Positions 15,190-27,503 of a stretch of 64,000 bases of DNA are shown in pieces. The DNA is from Pelobates cultripes (taxonomy: Eukaryota; Chordata; Amphibia; Anura; Pelobatidae): positions 131,014,167 through 131,078,166 of the forward strand of contig OW240920.1 of NCBI GenBank assembly GCA_933207985.1. Direction: 5' to 3'. The position numbers were made by a program, and so were the translations under genes. A model generated the notes under the pieces. The model worked only from the letters and a program-made list of their open reading frames with translations. It ran no database searches and was not told the DNA's origin. Numbering within the stretch: the first letter of the stretch is position 1; each line of letters begins with the position of its first letter.

Positions 15190-16040
15190 TGAATTTTAAT
15201 GTGAATCATATTCCAAAATAGTTGCAAAGGTTGTCATTCCCACCAAATGTGGTCATACCCAACACCTGCCTGAAAGATTATTACAGATCTTAGACAGTCT
15301 ACTAGGGACCTGTTTAAAAGTTTATAGTGGATTTCCTTTAGATTTAAACAATGAACTTTTTAGTTTTTTTGTTCACCAATCTTAGTGACTCAATCCATGC
15401 GTCATGATTAATTCTAATACTTGGTTATTGTTCCCATTTTTTTTTTTTTTTACAACTGATTGGATAGGCTTATCTATCTCCTCTAAGTTAATCTAATCAT
15501 CCAGCAATTAGATTTTTCATTTTTATATTCTTAAGCATTTTTTTTTCTGTTTTAATTTGTTTAGAGGGCTTCTCTGTAAGTAAATGATCACATAGATAAC
15601 TTTTTATTCTAATATTTTTTTTTAATTCTCTATTATGTAATCAATAGTCTATAGAAATATCTGTAAAATCATGAATTTTATTGTTCTTCAATAATTTTTT
15701 TTATTTTGATTAGACCTGATTGAATCCAGTTATAGAGATTCAAAGCAGCTACATTTTGCATTAAATAACCCAGGGGCAACCCTATGATAATTTTATCCCA
15801 TATGTTTGAGAGATTTTTAATTATTAGACTATTTGCAGTTATCCCTCCAGGGTATTCTTTACTTTTATCTCCAGTCCGCCAGAAAAATTGCCCCGCGACA
15901 AGCAATTGTTTTATTGTGAGGATAACAACGGGGTAATGATTTTTACTGGTGGACTTGTCTTCATGACTGCCTTGAAGATCCTGGAAATCACTGGAACTTG
16001 GTCCCATCTGTGATCTGCTAAAGATGAAAGCCAAAACTTT
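15190..16040 (-). pseudogene. L1/Tx1-like LINE ORF2 C-terminal relic
   Basis: On the minus strand 16034-15678 is open for 118 codons, and its second half resembles the post-RT region of L1-type ORF2 (NSLIIKNLSNIWDKI, then NLYNWIQSGLIKIKKI). Further along, about 15290-15205, a stop-broken frame gives YDHIWWE and QLFWNM, the usual LINE pattern before the C-terminus. Frameshifts and stops make it inactive; no RT core is present. Confidence 0.5.
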
Positions 16041-17094
16041 GCCTTTCTAGGTGCAAAATCATAAACTTCCTGATTGAAGAAGAGTTTGAATTGTCATTCA
16101 AAATCTAAACTACAAGTCTGAAGATATGTGAAAATGGCTGGCTGGGCCATGCATTGATAGATAGGGAATAAGTAAACGTTCCCATGGATATTTAGACTCA
16201 TTCAGCAACGTTAACGAAACAACGAGAATGTGTAGGATTCAGAGCTTAAGGTGGACAGTAAGAAAAACCACTATTTTCATGGAGGACAGTTCGTTCTTCA
16301 AGGATCCTATGGGCAAGTGTTGGAAAGGCAATCTACACAAATGCTTCCAGTTGTGTATTTACAGCCATTTACTGCTCAGCTGCTGGCCTAAATGATGTGT
16401 CTATCATTTGCATCCTGTGGTTTTCACCAGAAGGCAACAGCGGTATGTTATGGAGACTTTTATGTCGAACTCCTGGAGAGAATGCAATACAGAAATCTCA
16501 AGCAAAGATAGATGGGGAGAGAACTGGGGGCCAGAATGCGATACACATTTCTACCCACTCTGCTACACACTCTGTTACACACACTACTTTCCACACTGTT
16601 ACATTCAATATTTTTTTGTCCTCATTTTCTTAAGGCATAGCAGGTGGTACTTGGATACTAGCTCCCTTTTTCTCGACTTTCTAGTGTGTCCCACAGATTA
16701 CCAAGCTTATTACTAGTGGAGCTCTTTGCTGATTGTTTCCCATCGAACTTCTTCAGATTATTGATCAGATTTTCCTGAATTCCTAGCCCTTTGGCATGGG
16801 GCATCACCCCTCCTAAGGGAATCCTTTAAACCAGGGATTTTATTTTAATTCCTACACTACTATCCAGGCAATAAAAGTCATTCACCATTGCGTGCCTTTT
16901 AGCCCATACTATACTCACCAGGGGTGAATTTCTACTTGCCAGGGCTAAACTTTCACTTGCTAAAGGCTAGTGAAAATTTTTAGTTCTGCTTTAAACTATT
17001 GGGGATTTTTATCATAAAGTAGCAATGGTAGAGGCGTGCACCCATGTGGCTTTTTCCATAACCTAATCATTCCGTCATTGTGAAGCAAGAATAC
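16041..17094. other. Intergenic DNA, no gene
   Basis: No recognisable protein. The stretch 16847-16990 shares phrases with intron DNA at about 2552-2680 of med12 (a TTGCC...CTCACCA...GGGTGA pattern), suggesting a dispersed repeat present in both. Confidence 0.4.
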
Positions 17095-17444
17095 AGAATC
17101 ATTATAGGGACACTACACACACCAACACACAAAACATACATACCATTGTTTAGTAGATATACACCATTCATTTTGTATTTTTTCATTGGGGTAGAGCTAA
17201 AACAGTTTGAAAAAGCTCTCCTAACGCCGTCCATAATTTCTGTTTCTGTCCAATCACAGACTTCCCAATGCAGCTCAATGCGTAGTCTTTGCCCGGCAGG
17301 TGCAGTTAGGGTCAGTTTATGAAAAGTGTCAATTTCTATTGAAATCTGCATTTTGTGTAACATGGAAAAAAAGAGGACACACTCTTCACACATGAAAGAC
17401 TTCAGTAAATTAAAGTTCTTTAGGGGTCTTGAGTGTCCTTTTAA
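17095..17444. mobile_element. Probable TTAA MITE, diverged
   Basis: The left end carries ATTATAGGGACACTAC and the right end GAGTGTCCTTTTAA with TTAA at 17441-17444, complementary over the GGACACT part. The inside is non-coding despite a 151-codon open frame on the minus strand (17522-17067) that extends past the element. Confidence 0.45.
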
Positions 17445-17994
17445 GTTAATGTAATTGTTTTGCAAGCCCCCAGTATCCCTTTTTTGTTGTTGTTCTGTAA
17501 ACCAGTAAAACCACGGTTTCATGTGTTTTATAGATGAGTTTAATCAGTACGTTATTCCATGGGATTTAAGACATGTTTTGGACTGTAGTTGACAAAAGAG
17601 TAACCCATGTTTTGCTCTGCACAATGACATCCACCGATGACTGTTTCCTTCTCAGTCTTATTCAGTGCAGTGAATATTTTTTATACAATTTATTAATATA
17701 GAAATTATGCACAGCTAGATACAATGTGTAAAGAGTATAAAATAAAAAGTTTTGAGACAGAAACCCATCGCAATGCTACTTTCTGGTTGAATCATATAGA
17801 ATTATGACAGTTTTAGAAGGTTTACAGAATGTCTGATTATCAATATGTCTCTTAGGATGCCTTTCACGGTAGTTCTGGTCCACCAAACTATGGGGGTGGG
17901 GTAATCAAAGTGGTATATTAACAATGTTAAAGATGTAACCAGAGGTACATTCTTCTACACATAGATAGTAATATAAACACCGATACAAACTCTC

Positions 17995-18048
17995 ATATAT
18001 ATATATATGTGTATGCATGCACACGCACGCACGCACGCACGCACGCAC
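17995..18048. repeat. (TA)n and (CGCA)n compound microsatellite
   Basis: An alternating TA run is followed by repeated ACGC tetranucleotides. Alternating purine-pyrimidine CGCA DNA can adopt Z-form; no other role is suggested. Confidence 0.9.
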
Positions 18049-18480
18049 TCCTGCACTCCCAATACATACAGACAGAGATACATACGTATTTGCACTCTCA
18101 GACATAGAGGGAACCTTTTTTTTTTTTTTTTAAAGGTCACTTCTAATTTGGAGATCTATGTATAATACAAACATTACTTTGGAGAGAGGGTACAGGACCC
18201 ATATATCTCACACGAGAATATTGCATAACTGAATTAAAGTGCAGCACACTTTATAAATTAAACAAAATCAAGAAAGCCTACAAAAGTCACATCTTACTTA
18301 GAACCCCTGCAGACCCTTTTAACTAATTTTTCTCCTAATAATCTACTTTTATCCAGGTGCAGAGCAGCAAGGGTGCATCCCATTATCTGTGGCTGTGTTT
18401 TTCCCCTCTTAAGATCACACGATATAATGAAAGGCGTGATATCAGCATATCTGTTACGGGAACTCTCAGAGCTAGAGAGT

Positions 18481-18512
18481 AGGGTTAGGGGTAGGGTGGG
18501 TTAGGGTTTGGT
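18481..18512 (+). repeat. Telomere-like G-rich tract
   Basis: Degenerate TTAGGG-type units with five runs of three or more G within about 30 bases (AGGGTTAGGGGTAGGGTGGG and onward). It meets the usual pattern for a G-quadruplex. Confidence 0.75.
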
Positions 18513-18639
18513 GCCCGGACTGCCACCACAACCACTTACACATCTAATGGGCTCCCACTGCCAGGAATTAGTTTATTGGTCTAGATTCCTGTCATCATTC
18601 ACATAATTTTCCCTCCCTCTCTAGTTTTGCCAATTTTCA

Positions 18640-18860
18640 GAAATCCAAAGCACTTCAGCACTTCCTAAATTTGGCACTTCGGCAATTCGGTTTGGCACTT
18701 CGGAAATTCAGCAATTCGTTACTTCGCAATTCGGTTCGGTTCCACACTTCTGAAATTTGGAAATTCTGTAATTCGGACATTAAGAAGCATCCGAATGTCC
18801 AAATTGCCGAAATGCGTCCGAATTTACATTCGGAACGAAACTAATTACACATGTCTAGTT
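18640..18860. repeat. Degenerate CTTCGG/AATTCGG repeat
   Basis: Short phrases such as GGCACTTCGG and GGAAATTC recur irregularly, then appear in complement (CCGAATGTCC, CCGAAATGCG), giving a loosely palindromic block of about 200 bp. Probably part of a dispersed repeat. Confidence 0.5.
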
Positions 18861-19330
18861 TGGAGTTTGGTGGAGAAATGCTGGAGATCAAGGCAGTGCA
18901 GGTTTCTGTGAGATTGGAGCGTTGAGGGTGGTGAAATATAGATCAGTCAGACTGAATACAGACTACATTTAGGACTCTGTATTGGCCCAGGCATATTAGA
19001 ATCTAATGTGCATATATATAGGCAGGGGAACAGGCAGCCAGGAAGCAGATCCCTAGCTGTGATAGAGTTACACATCTCCTGATGCTTTGCCCATGTCTCA
19101 AAATTCATGCTCTTTGCAAAAGGGAAACAGAGCGGATGGCAAGAGAGTTTCAGACTACCTGTGGTCATATTATACATGCTGCAGCCAGGAAGGAGAGGAT
19201 GTAGAAGGGATTCTGTATGCTCTACGACCAATAAATGCAACCAGATGGAACTGGGTTTTGTCTGTTGTGTACAATAACAGCATCTCTGTAGTTTTTGCAG
19301 CAGTAATTGGTGACTTAGTGTACCACACTC

Positions 19331-19812
19331 TTAAAGAACCACTATAGGCACCCAGACCACTTCAGCTTAATGAAGTGGTCTGGGTGCCTGGTCCATCTAG
19401 GGTTAACCCTTTTTTTTTTATAAACCTAGCAGTTTCAGAGAAACTGCAATGTTTATGTTAGGGTTAATCCAGCCTCCAGTGGCTGTCTCTTGACAGCCAC
19501 TAGAGGCGCTTGCGTGCTTCTCACTGTGATTTTCACAGTGAGAAGACGCCAGCATCCATAGGAAAGCATTGTGAATGCTTTCCTATGGACTGGCTGAATG
19601 CGCGTGCGGCTCCTGCCATGCATTCGCATTCAGCCGAAGAGGAGGAGAAGAGGGAGGAGAGTCCCCCGCCCGGCGCTGGAGAAAGAGGTACGTTTAAGCC
19701 CTTCCGCCAACTAGAGCCCGGCGGGAGGGGGTCCCTGAGGGTGGGGGCCCCCTCAGGGCACTATAGTACCAGGAAAACGAGTATGTTTTTCTGGCACTAT
19801 AGTGGTCCTTTA
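19331..19812. mobile_element. TTAA MITE family A, intact (482 bp)
   Basis: Exact TTAA at 19331-19334 and 19809-19812. The left hairpin GGCACCCAGACCACTTCA/TGAAGTGGTCTGGGTGCC has a central TTAA in its loop; the right hairpin is the CCAGGAAAA stem. A further inverted pair lies inside (TTCTCACTGTGA/TTCACAGTGAGAA). The clearest single copy in the window. Confidence 0.85.
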
Positions 19813-19899
19813 ATTTGTGAGCCCCTATTAAAATGTTAGCAACGAGGAAGCTGTGCATTGCTGCAATAGAAGGGACCTTATTAAACATATGCAGGATTA

Positions 19900-20030
19900 T
19901 TCCAGTTAGATAGCTCAGCTTCATCCTTCCGAGGTAGATAAAATGAGTACCTTTAAATTGGGTAATAGTATCCCCAGTATGAAACCAGTGTAATCTGAAT
20001 GTACCTTTCCTGGTTAAATACTTTGTTGTT
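19900..20030. repeat. Dispersed SINE/LINE-tail fragment
   Basis: Contains CGAGGTAGATAAAATGAGTA and, about 80 bp on, TGTACCTTTCCTGGTTAAAT. The latter recurs in complement at 38795-38825, showing an interspersed family. Class uncertain. Confidence 0.35.
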
Positions 20031-20537
20031 ATTCAAAAAAGGAAGAATTGCTAGGAATTCACACTGAATTTTTAAACTTAATCATAACTAGCCAAATTAG
20101 AAATATTCTCATAGTCAATTGTGTTTTCAGTTTCAGTGGCTATTTTGGTCTTAAATTTCCAATTCACTTTGAATTCACTTTGAATTATGGGCATTCTCAC
20201 TTTGGTTAAATTTCTCTGATAAAGAACGGAAGGAATGGAGAAGATGTAATCTGTCTTGTGCATTAGACTCTATTCTTTGTTGATTGTGGAGATGGTTCCT
20301 TCAAGTGTATTGGGAGACGAGATTGAGCTATTTTTATTGATTAGATGACAAGTGATTTCCTATCCTTGGGTTAAAGGATTGTCACATAATGAAGGAGTCT
20401 AGCGGCTGGCTAGATGGAGCAGCATAGAAGATAGGCAGACAGGCAGAAGGGTTCAGTAGCATCTGATATATTTTGCAGCCAACATCATTGTTTCATTGGG
20501 TGAAATGATCTTCTGTCAGCAGTAGTAGTACCTAGAA

Positions 20538-20672
20538 CAGGGATAGGCAACCTTCAGCACTCCAGATGTTGTGGACTACATCCCCCATTGTGCTCTTGCA
20601 CCCATAATGCTGGAAAAGCATCATGGGAGGTGTAGTCCAAAACATCTGGAGTGCCGAAGGTTGCCTAGGCCT
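20538..20672. mobile_element. Palindromic hAT-type MITE (about 135 bp)
   Basis: Begins CAGGGATAGGCAACCTTCAG and ends with the near-complement CCGAAGGTTGCCTAGGC. The inner arms CACTCCAGATGTTGTGGACT and GTAGTCCAAAACATCTGGAG also pair. The whole element can fold into one long hairpin. Confidence 0.8.
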
Positions 20673-23600
20673 CACCTAAAATATCTTCCCATTGGCTCAT
20701 GAAGTGAGGTAAGTTTTATGTTGGTATGCAGACCAGCAGGTAAGTAATACCCTAAAAAATAGGACGTGGGCAATCTTTTTACTAAGAAAATACATTGTAT
20801 CCCCCACGTGAGAACATCAATCTGCAGGATTTTTGTTTTTATAGCCAAAAATGTAACACTACCACTATTGAGTTTTTAAGTAGTATTCCAAGTATCAGTG
20901 TGGAACACTGCGATGTTTGTGTGTACTCGGTATGAAATCTGTTTTTCTCTGTCGTTGTTTGATTTATAGAATGAAAGTTAGAATTTTTAAAATGAAAGAA
21001 TGGGCAACAGATTTTTTCGCAGTCTATTTATACAACCTGGTCTCGCCCTTTGAACACGTATAAATAAGCAATTTCTAACAAAAACACACTATAACAAGAA
21101 TAGTTCTTTCTTTATCCAAAAAAAAAGGGTAAATAAATACTAAGACAAAAAGTACCTTGCTGAAATAGTCAAACAGCTACACATTAGCATTGCCTGGTTT
21201 AATGTTTGATCTATTAGCTGAGTTGAGTTCCTATGGTATTCCAAAGTCCAGTTGAATTGCCACTCCAGCAACCAATTTATTTTCTGTTCCTTTGAGGTTT
21301 TCATGTGGAATAGAGAGGAGTATAGTCCAAGAGTAACTATATCCTTCACATGAGGCAGCTACACTCACCCATCATCGTCCTCTTTGTACAGTTCTATTAA
21401 TGAACAGGTTATCAAAGCACTATTGGTGCTGGCCCTATATAACTCAGTAGAATATCATCATATTCCCTCCAACACACTTTAAATAAATAAAATATTCCAT
21501 TCCCCTTCAATAATTCTGTAGCCTACCCCAGTAAAATTATATTTTCATCATGTGACTTAAGAACCTTCGATAGGCATCACAATACCTTATTAGCCCTACC
21601 AGCTGCTGACGGACATCATACATTGTTGCCTTATCTGCTGTCTGTTATTCCCATGTCCTTCCTCATTTATTGTTTTCCCTAGCTTACTATCATTTCGGGT
21701 CCCCTGGCACTTCATTACTTCATTGGGGACTTCCTAGGCTTCAGAGTTTGCTTCTCACTGAATATGTGGAGTTTTTTGTCTTACTTTTAGGTCCAGAAAG
21801 CCTAGACTTTGAAAATGGCATTTACAAGTGGTGCCAACTATTTTGCTCAAGTTGATGGCTGAGCAACCGCCTAAGAAGTTTCCTGAGTTCCTGTGACATG
21901 CATGTGCATGTTGCATCTACAGCAACATGAGCTAAAGTGGAATTGTCACCTGTAGGGGCTTTCCATTTTCTTTCAAAGAAAGAGAGTGATTTATCTGCAT
22001 CTATGGTGGTAACTTGCAGGAGATGAGCATGGTGGATGCACCTACACCTCTCATTCTTTGCAGGTGACATATTTCTCATTGGCTCTATATTCATCTCCCG
22101 ATGACTTCATTATCCAGGAGACCAGTAGACTGACATAGTCTCAAGCCGGCATTCCTGATGGACATCAATTTCACCTCTCCAGGCTTTCAGCCTGCAGGGA
22201 TGCCACCCGATGATACTAAGGCAGTGTCTCTGGTTTGAAATTCACCAGACAAGAAGACCAATTCAACATAGAAAAAAGAAAATGCGATGCCCTAAGTCGT
22301 ACAATCTTCTGTTCATTCCAGGAAGGGGCAAGTGTCCCAACCCCCCTCCCCAATCCACTATTGATTCACAGCTAGTTATTCATTCAGGTCCTGTTTTATC
22401 AAGAAGACCCCAGATATGAATTGACAGGATATTCAGCAAACAGTTACAGAGGTTGCTGGCCTGTTGTAACCAAATCTAGCGGGGAAAAAGCCCCTGTCAC
22501 AGGTTATAGAACCTGTGTACATGTTGAATTTAAAGTAGCTGTGTATCTGTATGTTGTATGCAGTGCTATTTCTCACAGACACCGTATTTATTACATATGT
22601 TGTTAAATCACCCACGAGCTGGGTTTTATTGTCATTTTTATTTATATAACATTTTTTATATCTACTTCATGATTTAAAATTAGCATTTGCCCTTCTACAT
22701 TAATATTTCTAAACAACTCAGAAAAGATGGTAAGACGTAGATTAGTGTACGACCTGCAATAATTTATATCCCTCAATATTTCTGCAACATAGAGAAAAAA
22801 ATAAGAAAAAAAAGTCAGTAAATGTAATCTAACTTAAAAATGGTTATGTTTTTTTGCAGTGAACAACAATTTATCACAACGCCCCGTTACTACCGATTTT
22901 GAAGTAGTATTGAAATTAGAGACACACTTTATTGGCTAGTGCATCTAGGTTCTTGTGTTTTTTAGAGTTTTATTTATTTGATTGTTTGTTCTTTCAGTAT
23001 TCAGTAGTAGCGAAGTTATATAGGGTTTTTGTAAAAAGATGTTTGGTCTCTTGAAATCATACGTCAATATGGCTCGGTGCACACACAAATAATATTTCAA
23101 GGCTATTTGAAAAACACATTTCTTGTATTAAAAATATTATGATTTAGTCATATCGTAAGGCCAAAATGAGTTTAAGCCCACCACTTTTTACAGAGTACCC
23201 CAATATCAGGGGTCAGTACCCACATTTTATATCTATATTGCAAACGGCTTCACTTACTTGCACCACTCTATGTCTGCTCCAAGGAACTCTCCTACAATTG
23301 AAGCACTTTATAACACTTACTATGGATCCCCAGTTTGTAGAGGAGTGAGGTGTTCCCCAATTTGGTCCCTTAAAGGCAGTCACGCTCGGTCAGCACCTAC
23401 TTGTTTCTCTAGGGGCCGTAAATGCTTGTTCCCACCGCAAGCGTATGATATGCAAGAATGAGTTTCATAGCAACCACTGGGTTCCAAATCCTCCCGAAGG
23501 TCAATATCTATGCTTTAGGAAATGTTACTTATGTATGCGTGCTGTGTGTAAATATATCAGTGCATTTGTGGGTCTGTGTGAATGGAGGAATGTTTTGTGC

Positions 23601-24575
23601 TTTTGTCTGTGTGTGAATATAGGGGTTGTATGTGTGTGTTGTATCAGTGTATATGAATGTGAAGTTGTATTTGTGTGGAGCTTATTGGCGTCTATCATTT
23701 TACCCTGACCTTAAATGTCCCACCTGCCCCTATGGACCATCCTCTGCTGTTTTCTTCCTCCACATTTCCATTGATCTCAAAGTTACCACCAACAATTTTT
23801 TGTAACTACCCATTTCCCCGCTGTACTAAACGAGTTAACACAATAAGGTAAAAAGCTGTCCCTAGGGACTCTGGAAAAAGTTAGATATGCAGATTAATCA
23901 TCTGTGAAAAACACAGGTACTCTAATTGTCCCATTCAGTGAATATTAGTAGTTAAGCAACAATAGTCATTCGATAACCATTAAAACAAAGGCCCAGTGAG
24001 AGAAACAGCAGTTAAGGTGTTTAGAAACCTTTAGTAAATAAAATAAATTAAGATTATCCACAACAAAGCAGTAAAATATAAATTGTTTAATGTCCACCAA
24101 GGTATAAAGAAGTCCAACAGATGAATTTGAGGCAGATATCCACAGAAATAGGGGCCTCGCACTCGCTATGGGGCTACAATCAAGGGATGTTTGATTCTTA
24201 GTGAAAAAAGGATAAGAAAATCCATTATGCAAACTGGAGTGGAGGAGAGAAGAGATCAGGCAATGACAATATCTGAAGCAGGGTCACAAGAGCTGCCAAC
24301 AAGCAGGCAGAGCACTGCATAAACAATCAGAGTCAAACGCCAGGTAATTAGAATTCACAAACAATACAGCTGATGCAGGGGTGTTCCTAAAACTAGCTTA
24401 GACCTAATGCAAGAGAAGGTTCATAAAGTATCTACACAGACAGGATCGAAGGGAATATTAGCTGGGATTAGTCTCGGACGATTACATTCAGGATAGTCAA
24501 AGGTCCGTTTCCACCATTACTAGAAAAATTCCATGAAAATGGAAATCCCGAGTAAATCCGGAGAAAGGCGCATTT
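20673..24575. other. Intergenic DNA, no gene recognised
   Basis: About 3.9 kb of A+T-rich DNA. Open frames do not exceed 90 codons and none resembles a known family. It has no clear element boundaries apart from a TG-rich tract near 23570-23670. Confidence 0.5.
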
Positions 24576-24860
24576 TTAAAGTAATACTCTAATAACCATA
24601 AGCACTATGGCCCGCTGTAGAGTTTATCGTGCCAGGAGGGTCTTGGTGCTGCCCTGCAGTAAGTAGTGAAAGCATTTTAGTAGAGTTTGACAATTTATCT
24701 GGGTTCCCCAGGCATCCACACTGCGTCCCGGCTTCTCTTACAGAGATGCTGGATGTTTGTATACAGTGAAGGTCAGCACTGGCTCACATAAAGTGCTGTG
24801 CCTTCCCGGCAGGTCCCTGGTAAGGCATTCATGGCACCATAACCACTATATCATTTCTTA
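24576..24860. mobile_element. Probable TTAA MITE fragment
   Basis: The left part has TTAA (24576-24579) then ACCATAAGCACTATGGCC; the right part GGCACCATAACCACTATA. The termini are partly complementary. Non-coding. Confidence 0.4.
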
Positions 24861-25194
24861 TTTCACACGACAACATTTCATTCTTATTTCTCGCCTTTGG
24901 TCACTAATAAGCAGCTCCCGAAGGTGTATAAAAATGTTTATGTTTTTTTTGGGGGGTGAAAGTATATGGAGTGAAAATGACCCTTGTAATGTGCAATCTC
25001 ACCTGGTTACAAAAAAAGATCTTTACAGCTCACAGAGGAGTCTTGGTCTCAAAATAATCTCTCTGCTGATCAATAAACTGGTCTTTCATCTTTTCATTGC
25101 TGTTAGACTAACAATTGCTAAAAACTGTAAGACTGGCTTTCCTTCATGTACTGTGATTGAAATTAAAATCTGGTATTTTAATTTTTTAATTTTA

Positions 25195-25310
25195 ATTTTA
25201 TTATTTATATAGCGCCATCAGATTCCGTAGCGCTGTACAATGGGTGGACTAACAGACATGTAATTGTAACCAGACTACTGGACGTACAGGAACAGAAGAA
25301 TGTTAACTGT
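25195..25310 (-). repeat. L2/CR1-like LINE or SINE 3' tail
   Basis: TTATTTATATAGCGCCATCA then CCGTAGCGCTGTACAATGGG is the reverse complement of the tail GCTGCGGAATTTGACGGCGC...TATAAATA seen at 30835-30870. So two copies of one 3' end occur in the window in opposite orientation. Confidence 0.55.
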
Positions 25311-25504
25311 TAAAGAAAACACTGCAACTCTGCACTTCTCATCCAAGGCATTCAGTTGGTTTGTATACAATTTCTGGAGGTATCCCATCACACTGCAGAT
25401 TTTTCTTTCCCTTGTTTAGTTCTCCTCTGGCCCCTCATATTCTTATTTCATGCACACACTATTCTAAACCATTCTGTCTTCTTGATGTTGGGTTTGATGT
25501 TCAC

Positions 25505-25750
25505 AGTTCAATGCATGCGCATTCAATGCTTTCCTATGGACCGACTGAATGCGCGCTTGGCTCTTGCCGGAAGGAGGAGGAGAGTCCCCAGCGCCAAGGG
25601 AGCCTGGTGCTGGAGAAAGGTAAGCGTTTAACCCCTTCCTCCTCCTCCTTCAGCCTGGCGGTAAGGGGGCCATGAGGATGGGGGGGACCTGTTAACACTA
25701 TAGTGCCAGGAAAACGAGTTTGTTTTCCTGGCACTATAGTGGTCCTTTAA
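25505..25750. mobile_element. TTAA MITE family A, truncated
   Basis: The right half of the family: the GCATTCAATGCTTTCCTATG region, a purine-rich middle, the CCAGGAAAA hairpin and terminal TTAA at 25747-25750. The left hairpin is missing. Confidence 0.75.
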
Positions 25751-26119
25751 GGATAAGATAGCGTTTGGGAGCCTTACTAACCTCACTGACCAAATTTACA
25801 GGTTATTCACTAACGTTAGAATAACTGGGAATTCAAAAACTATTTCAAATCTAATGCTGATATATCCGAATTGGAAAAATTCTCCAAGTCAGCAAGACTT
25901 CGCATTTGACCTTAAATTATAAACTGACTTTGAATTCACTTAGAATTTCTAACATTTCACAAATTAGTTAATAACCCTGACAGTGTTACAGAGAGTGTCC
26001 ATCTCCTGGTATGCTACTGGTGGTAAGCGTTCAGCGCCGGAACAGAGGTATAAACATGAGACTCTCTTTTTGGGAAGTGTGATAACTCTCTAATATCAGG
26101 AAGACCTGTCATCAACATC

Positions 26120-27324
26120 CATACCTTCTGTGTGTCCCTATTTAGGAGGACAGTCCTTTTTGGGGCCCAAATCCCTCTCTTCTTCTTTTCTATCCTAATG
26201 TCCCTCTTTTCTAGGAGCTCCATATTGTTGGTGTGTCTGAGTGTATAACAGAGCTCCACAGCAATGATACTCCCCGTAATGTGTCTGAGTGTATAACAGA
26301 GCTCCACATCAATAATACTCCCACTAACGTGTCTGAGTGTATAACAGAGCTCCACAGCAGTAATACTCCCAGTAATGTGTCTGAGTGTATAACAGAGCTC
26401 CACAGCAATGATACTCCCAGTAATGTGTCTGAGTGTATAACAGAGCTCCACAGTAATAATACTCCCAGTAATGTGTCTGAGTGTATAACAGAGCTCCACA
26501 GCAATAATACTCCCAGTAATGTGTCTGAGTGTATAACAGAGCTCCACAGCAATAATACTCCCAGTAATGTGTCTGAGTGTATAACAGAGCTCCACAGCAA
26601 TAATACTCCCATGTGTCTGAGTGTATAACAGAGCTGTCTGTCAGAGTGTATAACAGAGCTCCACAGCAATAATACTCCCAGTAATGTGTCTGAGTGTATA
26701 ACAGAGCTCCACAGCAATAATACTCCCAGTAACATGTCAGAGTGTATAATAGAGCTCCACAGCAATAATACAGTAATGTGTCTGAGTGTATAACAGAGCT
26801 TCACAGCAATAACACTCCCAGTAACGTGTCTGAGTGTATAACAGAGCTCCACAGCAATAACACTCCCAGTAATATGTCTGAGTGTATAACAGAGCTCCAC
26901 AGCAATAATACTCCCAGTAATGTGTCTGAGTGTATAATAGAGCTCCACAGCAATAATACTCCCAGTAATGTGTCTGAGTGTATAACAAAGCTCCACAGCA
27001 ATAATACTCCCAGTAATGTGCCTGAGTGTAAAACAGAGTTCCACAGCAATAATGCTCCCAGTAATGTGTCTGAGTGTATAACAGAGCTCCACAGCAATAA
27101 TACTCCCAGCAATGTGTCTTTAAACTACAATAAATGTGTTTAGAAATCAGTCTGTGTAAATAAGATACACTGTTCTTGTTCTAAATTACATTTTATTTGT
27201 ATAAATCGTTTTTAGTAAGTCTCTTATAATTTCTCAGAACAGACCCGCCACCAAATCACGCCTCCTCTCACGCCCCTAAAATTGAAGTGTCCCTCTCTGT
27301 CCATTTGAAATGTTGGGAGGTATG
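26120..27324. mobile_element. Possible DNA transposon enclosing the 48-bp array
   Basis: CATACCTTC at 26120 and GGGAGGTATG at 27315-27324 are partly inverted ends. Both flanks also contain TGTCCCTCT phrases outside the tandem array. No transposase is present; the boundaries are tentative. Confidence 0.35.
26232..27118. repeat. 48-bp minisatellite, about 19 units
   Basis: The unit begins GTGTCTGAGTGTATAACAGA and continues with a SacI-containing GAGCTCC and CAATAATACTCCCAG phrases. Most units are full length; those near 26612 and 26776 are shortened. Because 48 is a multiple of three, frames stay open on both strands (up to 293 codons on minus), but these are artefacts of repetition. Confidence 0.95.
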
Positions 27325-27503
27325 AACATATACAGGGTTATTTGCAGTATATCATAAAAATGGGGTACACCCCTCGAATTTTTGTAAATATGTTATTATA
27401 TCTTTTCATTGGACAACACCGAAGAAAGACATTCTGCTACAATGTAAAGTAGTACGTGTACAGCCTGTGTAACAGTGTAAATTTGCAATCCCCTCAAAAA
27501 AAC

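Larger units (their letters stand above)
17445..18640. other. Intergenic DNA with simple repeats
   Basis: No gene. It includes a (TA)n then (CGCA)n microsatellite at about 17995-18048 and a telomere-like G-rich stretch at 18481-18512. Confidence 0.5.

Noticed and set aside
17067..17522. A 151-codon minus-strand open frame
   Set aside because: It runs across a MITE boundary, has mixed composition and no recognisable domain; probably chance.
19900..19990. tRNA gene
   Set aside because: A SINE-like stretch is present, but no cloverleaf or paired A and B boxes could be drawn.
26211..27092. A 293-codon minus-strand open frame and several plus-strand frames
   Set aside because: They lie within the 48-bp tandem repeat; the same 16 residues repeat and the frame is open only because one unit is.
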